Shown here piece after piece: positions 62,901 to 64,000 of a stretch of 64,000 nucleotides of DNA. The translations under genes were made by a program, and so were the position numbers. Every line of letters starts with the position of its first letter. Position 1 is the first letter of the stretch. The stretch is taken from NCBI GenBank assembly GCA_002403305.1, contig DHHM01000020.1, forward strand, positions 146,875 through 210,874. Reading direction: 5' to 3'. Source of the DNA: Bacteroidales bacterium UBA4772 (lineage in GTDB: Bacteria > Bacteroidota > Bacteroidia > Bacteroidales > VadinHA17). The notes under the pieces were generated by a model. The model was not told where the DNA came from. It saw nothing but the letters and a program-made list of their open reading frames with translations, and made no database searches.

Positions 62901-64000
62901 ATCGTTCGCCGGGTCACGTGTCCTGATGGGGTTACGGACACCGGCCATCACCACCCTCACATTGCTCAGGTTGGGACTGCCGCTGACGGAGATGCGGGCG
63001 CCACCCACGGTGATAGAGTATATGTCTGCCTCGCTGATCGATGAACCCGCCACCCGCATTGCCGCATCGCGTGCCTGCTTGGCATCGAGCAGCAACGAGA
63101 GGTCAATATCCACCTTGTTATCTTCAGGCCATACAATTGCCCTCTCGTCTTCATCATCGTTGCTGTACCTGCCGTAAGGTGTCAGCTTCAGCGGTATCTC
63201 GTACTCATAGAAGTTGCTCTTGTAGTCTGACCCCAGCCTGACGAAGACCGTCATCTCATCGTTAAGCAGAGGCTGTCCTATCAGCGCCTCGGCATGAACC
63301 TCCATCTTCAGCCTGCGGTACTGCCGCATGTCGAGGGTGACATTCTTGTATGTAGCCCTGGCATCGCCGTCGGCAAGCTCCCTCACACGGAGAACCATCG
63401 ATTGCTCGTTGAGTTGCCTGAGCTGCGGATTGGCTGGGTCGATGACACGGTCGAAGCCGGGAGGAAGGACATAGTTGACAGGCTCCTTGCCGGCATTCTC
63501 CTCAATGCTCACCGAGCTGATCTCAAAGGTGCCGTCATCCTCCTCGGGAATGGTGATACGCTCACCACCCTCGAAGAAGGTGAGGTTGTACTTGCGCCAT
63601 TCCGACCTGACGAGCTCGAGACGGGCAAAACGCATGATGATCTCCTCGTCGAAGTTGCGCATGAACATACGAAGGAACCTGATCGACTTGAAATCACGAA
63701 TGGAACCCACCACCCTCTCGTAATCGGTGACAGGTATCTTGAACTGATACCACTTCACGGGCGACTTCTCGCCGTTGGCAAAGGTGGCCGTATATTCAAG
63801 CTCATCAACGATGAAATTTTTCCCCACGACCATGTCCTCAGGCCTCAGGCTCACATGGTACTGGTAGTAGCTCTCGGTCTCACTCAGCGTGTTGTCGCGG
63901 TTGATGTCCTCCATGTCGGGCAGCGTCGATCCGCTGGTGGGATATGACTCTGTTGACATCTCCGAGGTGGGTGAGTTGCCTTCAGAGCCGTTGAATTTCT
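59958..64000 (-). CDS. sprA: SprA, type IX secretion translocon, C-terminal part
   Basis: About 1347 C-terminal residues; the reading frame stays open to the right edge, so the start is outside. Full-length SprA is ~2400 residues, a giant 36-strand outer-membrane barrel that exports type IX substrates. Seen here: DLRPEDMVVGKNF-like linker, KWYQFKIPVTDYERVVGSIR, the SEWRKYNLTFFEG region, EVWINELRLSDF, and the long series of aromatic-rich barrel strands up to a C-terminal FGFSLRFTLVQ. Identification rests on these conserved blocks, length and the gcvH neighbour. The presence of a PKD/Ig surface protein at 1-702 fits a working type IX system. Confidence 0.93.
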   Translation of the reverse strand, partial: KFNGSEGNSPTSEMSTESYPTSGSTLPDMEDINRDNTLSETESYYQYHVSLRPEDMVVGKNFIVDELEYTATFANGEKSPVKWYQFKIPVTDYERVVGSIRDFKSIRFLRMFMRNFDEEIIMRFARLELVRSEWRKYNLTFFEGGERITIPEEDDGTFEISSVSIEENAGKEPVNYVLPPGFDRVIDPANPQLRQLNEQSMVLRVRELADGDARATYKNVTLDMRQYRRLKMEVHAEALIGQPLLNDEMTVFVRLGSDYKSNFYEYEIPLKLTPYGRYSNDDEDERAIVWPEDNKVDIDLSLLLDAKQARDAAMRVAGSSISEADIYSITVGGARISVSGSPNLSNVRVVMAGVRNPIRTRDPANDDGAPRSAEVWINELRLSDFREEGGWAANAQMQARLADLGTVNLVGQTSTPGWGSIDKNVSQRSMEQVIQYDLSSNLELGKFFPEKAGIRIPVYMGYSENRIRPQYDPLNPDILLDESLDNAQDKRERDSLLNLAEEYSRRRTLTVSNAGITKRGEKPHAWDPANVTVSYAFNEVYNSDPRTEVDLERTYRGGLAYDFDARPKNFSPFQKSRLLSSPAFRLIKDFNIYLFPKHITVRTDLYRYYNEVRTRNINNPDLLIDPVFTKDFQWTRFYDIKYDITKQLKVDFTASSIARIDEPAGGADRRRYPELFDTWRDSVMANLSDLGRTTNYYHLLNVNYNVPVNKLPLLSWVTSNARYSARYDWLAGTIFPDSVNIKPGNTIKNSNNGQFTVQANLTNLYGKVKFLKEIEASTQPGGKRRMSLGYEEVTHNRRGLILKADKPRIINHNLGTRDVTVTVTDRDGAPVSGKFNIVSDDRIDYIADADVSNVSVSVKGRVEKKPGVASMAGRYLVRSLMALRNVSATYTIEQGHILPGYLPGTAFLGQENYGGMSSPGWRFLAGLTDERFFDEAVINGWITSDTLLNNAASYSKREQFNIRANVEPFPGLRLDLTADRRYSETVASYLRADRNGNFPDSTRNTRVTGNFTISVVSWGTAFEKIPKTGDYISPTFERFKEYTSVISQRRGNERRLEDSSYDPWFDPVTGEQITGPYMSGYGQTSAEVLVPAFLAAYTRRDPGKITLSPFPSMMHMMPNWRINFEGLTKFEAVRKVFNSVSLSHQYRSTYTIGSFNTSLYYDPDASGISRIRDLQSNFIPQYEINTVTINEQFSPLINIDLGWKNSLTTRIEYRKSRTVTLNLASNQVADIRNDEITVGAGYRFDDVAITLSSRTGQRALKSDLNLKVDLSIRNNKTLARKLVEAVNQPVAGQRVFTLGATADYVLSDRFNLQIYADHSMNDPFVANTFMTSNTNFGFSLRFTLVQ

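Overview
The window looks like chromosomal DNA of a Bacteroidota bacterium, most likely class Bacteroidia. Several things point there: a SprA (type IX secretion translocon) gene, a fused lpxC-fabZ gene, an RprX/RprY two-component pair, an IPExxxVDY-family gene after rnc, Bacteroidota-type LptE and DUF4249 lipoproteins, weak Shine-Dalgarno signals, and repeated matches to the Bacteroidota promoter (TTG or TTTG, 19-20 bases, then TAnnTTTG). Nothing shows a prophage, insertion sequence or CRISPR array; this is mostly core genome with a few accessory pieces.

Layout. 1-702 holds the start of a secreted PKD/Ig-repeat protein. 703-1569 is largely non-coding but holds a 33-residue Lys-rich protein gene. 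1570-12763 carries a PAS histidine kinase, aspS, a cation diffusion facilitator, tadA, a small membrane protein, gdhA, dprA, tatD, ansA and tRNA-Ser(GGA). 13126-15470 is an ExbB / 4-TM protein / ExbD / ExbD operon. 15705-22389 is a co-directional envelope module: unknown exported protein, STN-type TonB-dependent receptor, DUF4249 lipoprotein, MG2-like protein. The first could energise the second, though they sit in separate transcription units. tRNA-Arg(CCG), leuS and an M23 lipoprotein follow, then purN, then acpP-fabF-rnc-IPExxxVDY, rprXY, lepA, a shortened cstA and a MATE transporter.

37182-42892 (minus strand) has groSL and, upstream of it, an operon of sigma54-type activator, lptE, TPR protein and secG. 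43035-48905 carries a MerR regulator, a probably truncated lipoprotein, GSCFA and alpha/beta-hydrolase genes, an ECF sigma factor and a DUF4139 protein. 49834-54432 (minus strand) is HD hydrolase-lpxD-lpxC/fabZ-lpxA for lipid A synthesis. 54616-59289 is rimP-nusA-infB. gcvH and the C-terminal part of SprA close the window.

Two things stand out. First, 49060-49695 has a near-perfect promoter, about 600 nt of densely hairpin-forming sequence with no credible ORF, and a terminator: a strong candidate for a large structured RNA that I cannot assign to RNase P, tmRNA or SRP RNA. Second, four intergenic regions (10480-10651, 26802-26885, 37051-37120, 59290-59411) hold arrays phased at exactly 7 bp, two of them as inverted pairs. 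Their heptamers differ between loci but follow the same phasing, and in one array one heptamer type changes into another without losing register.
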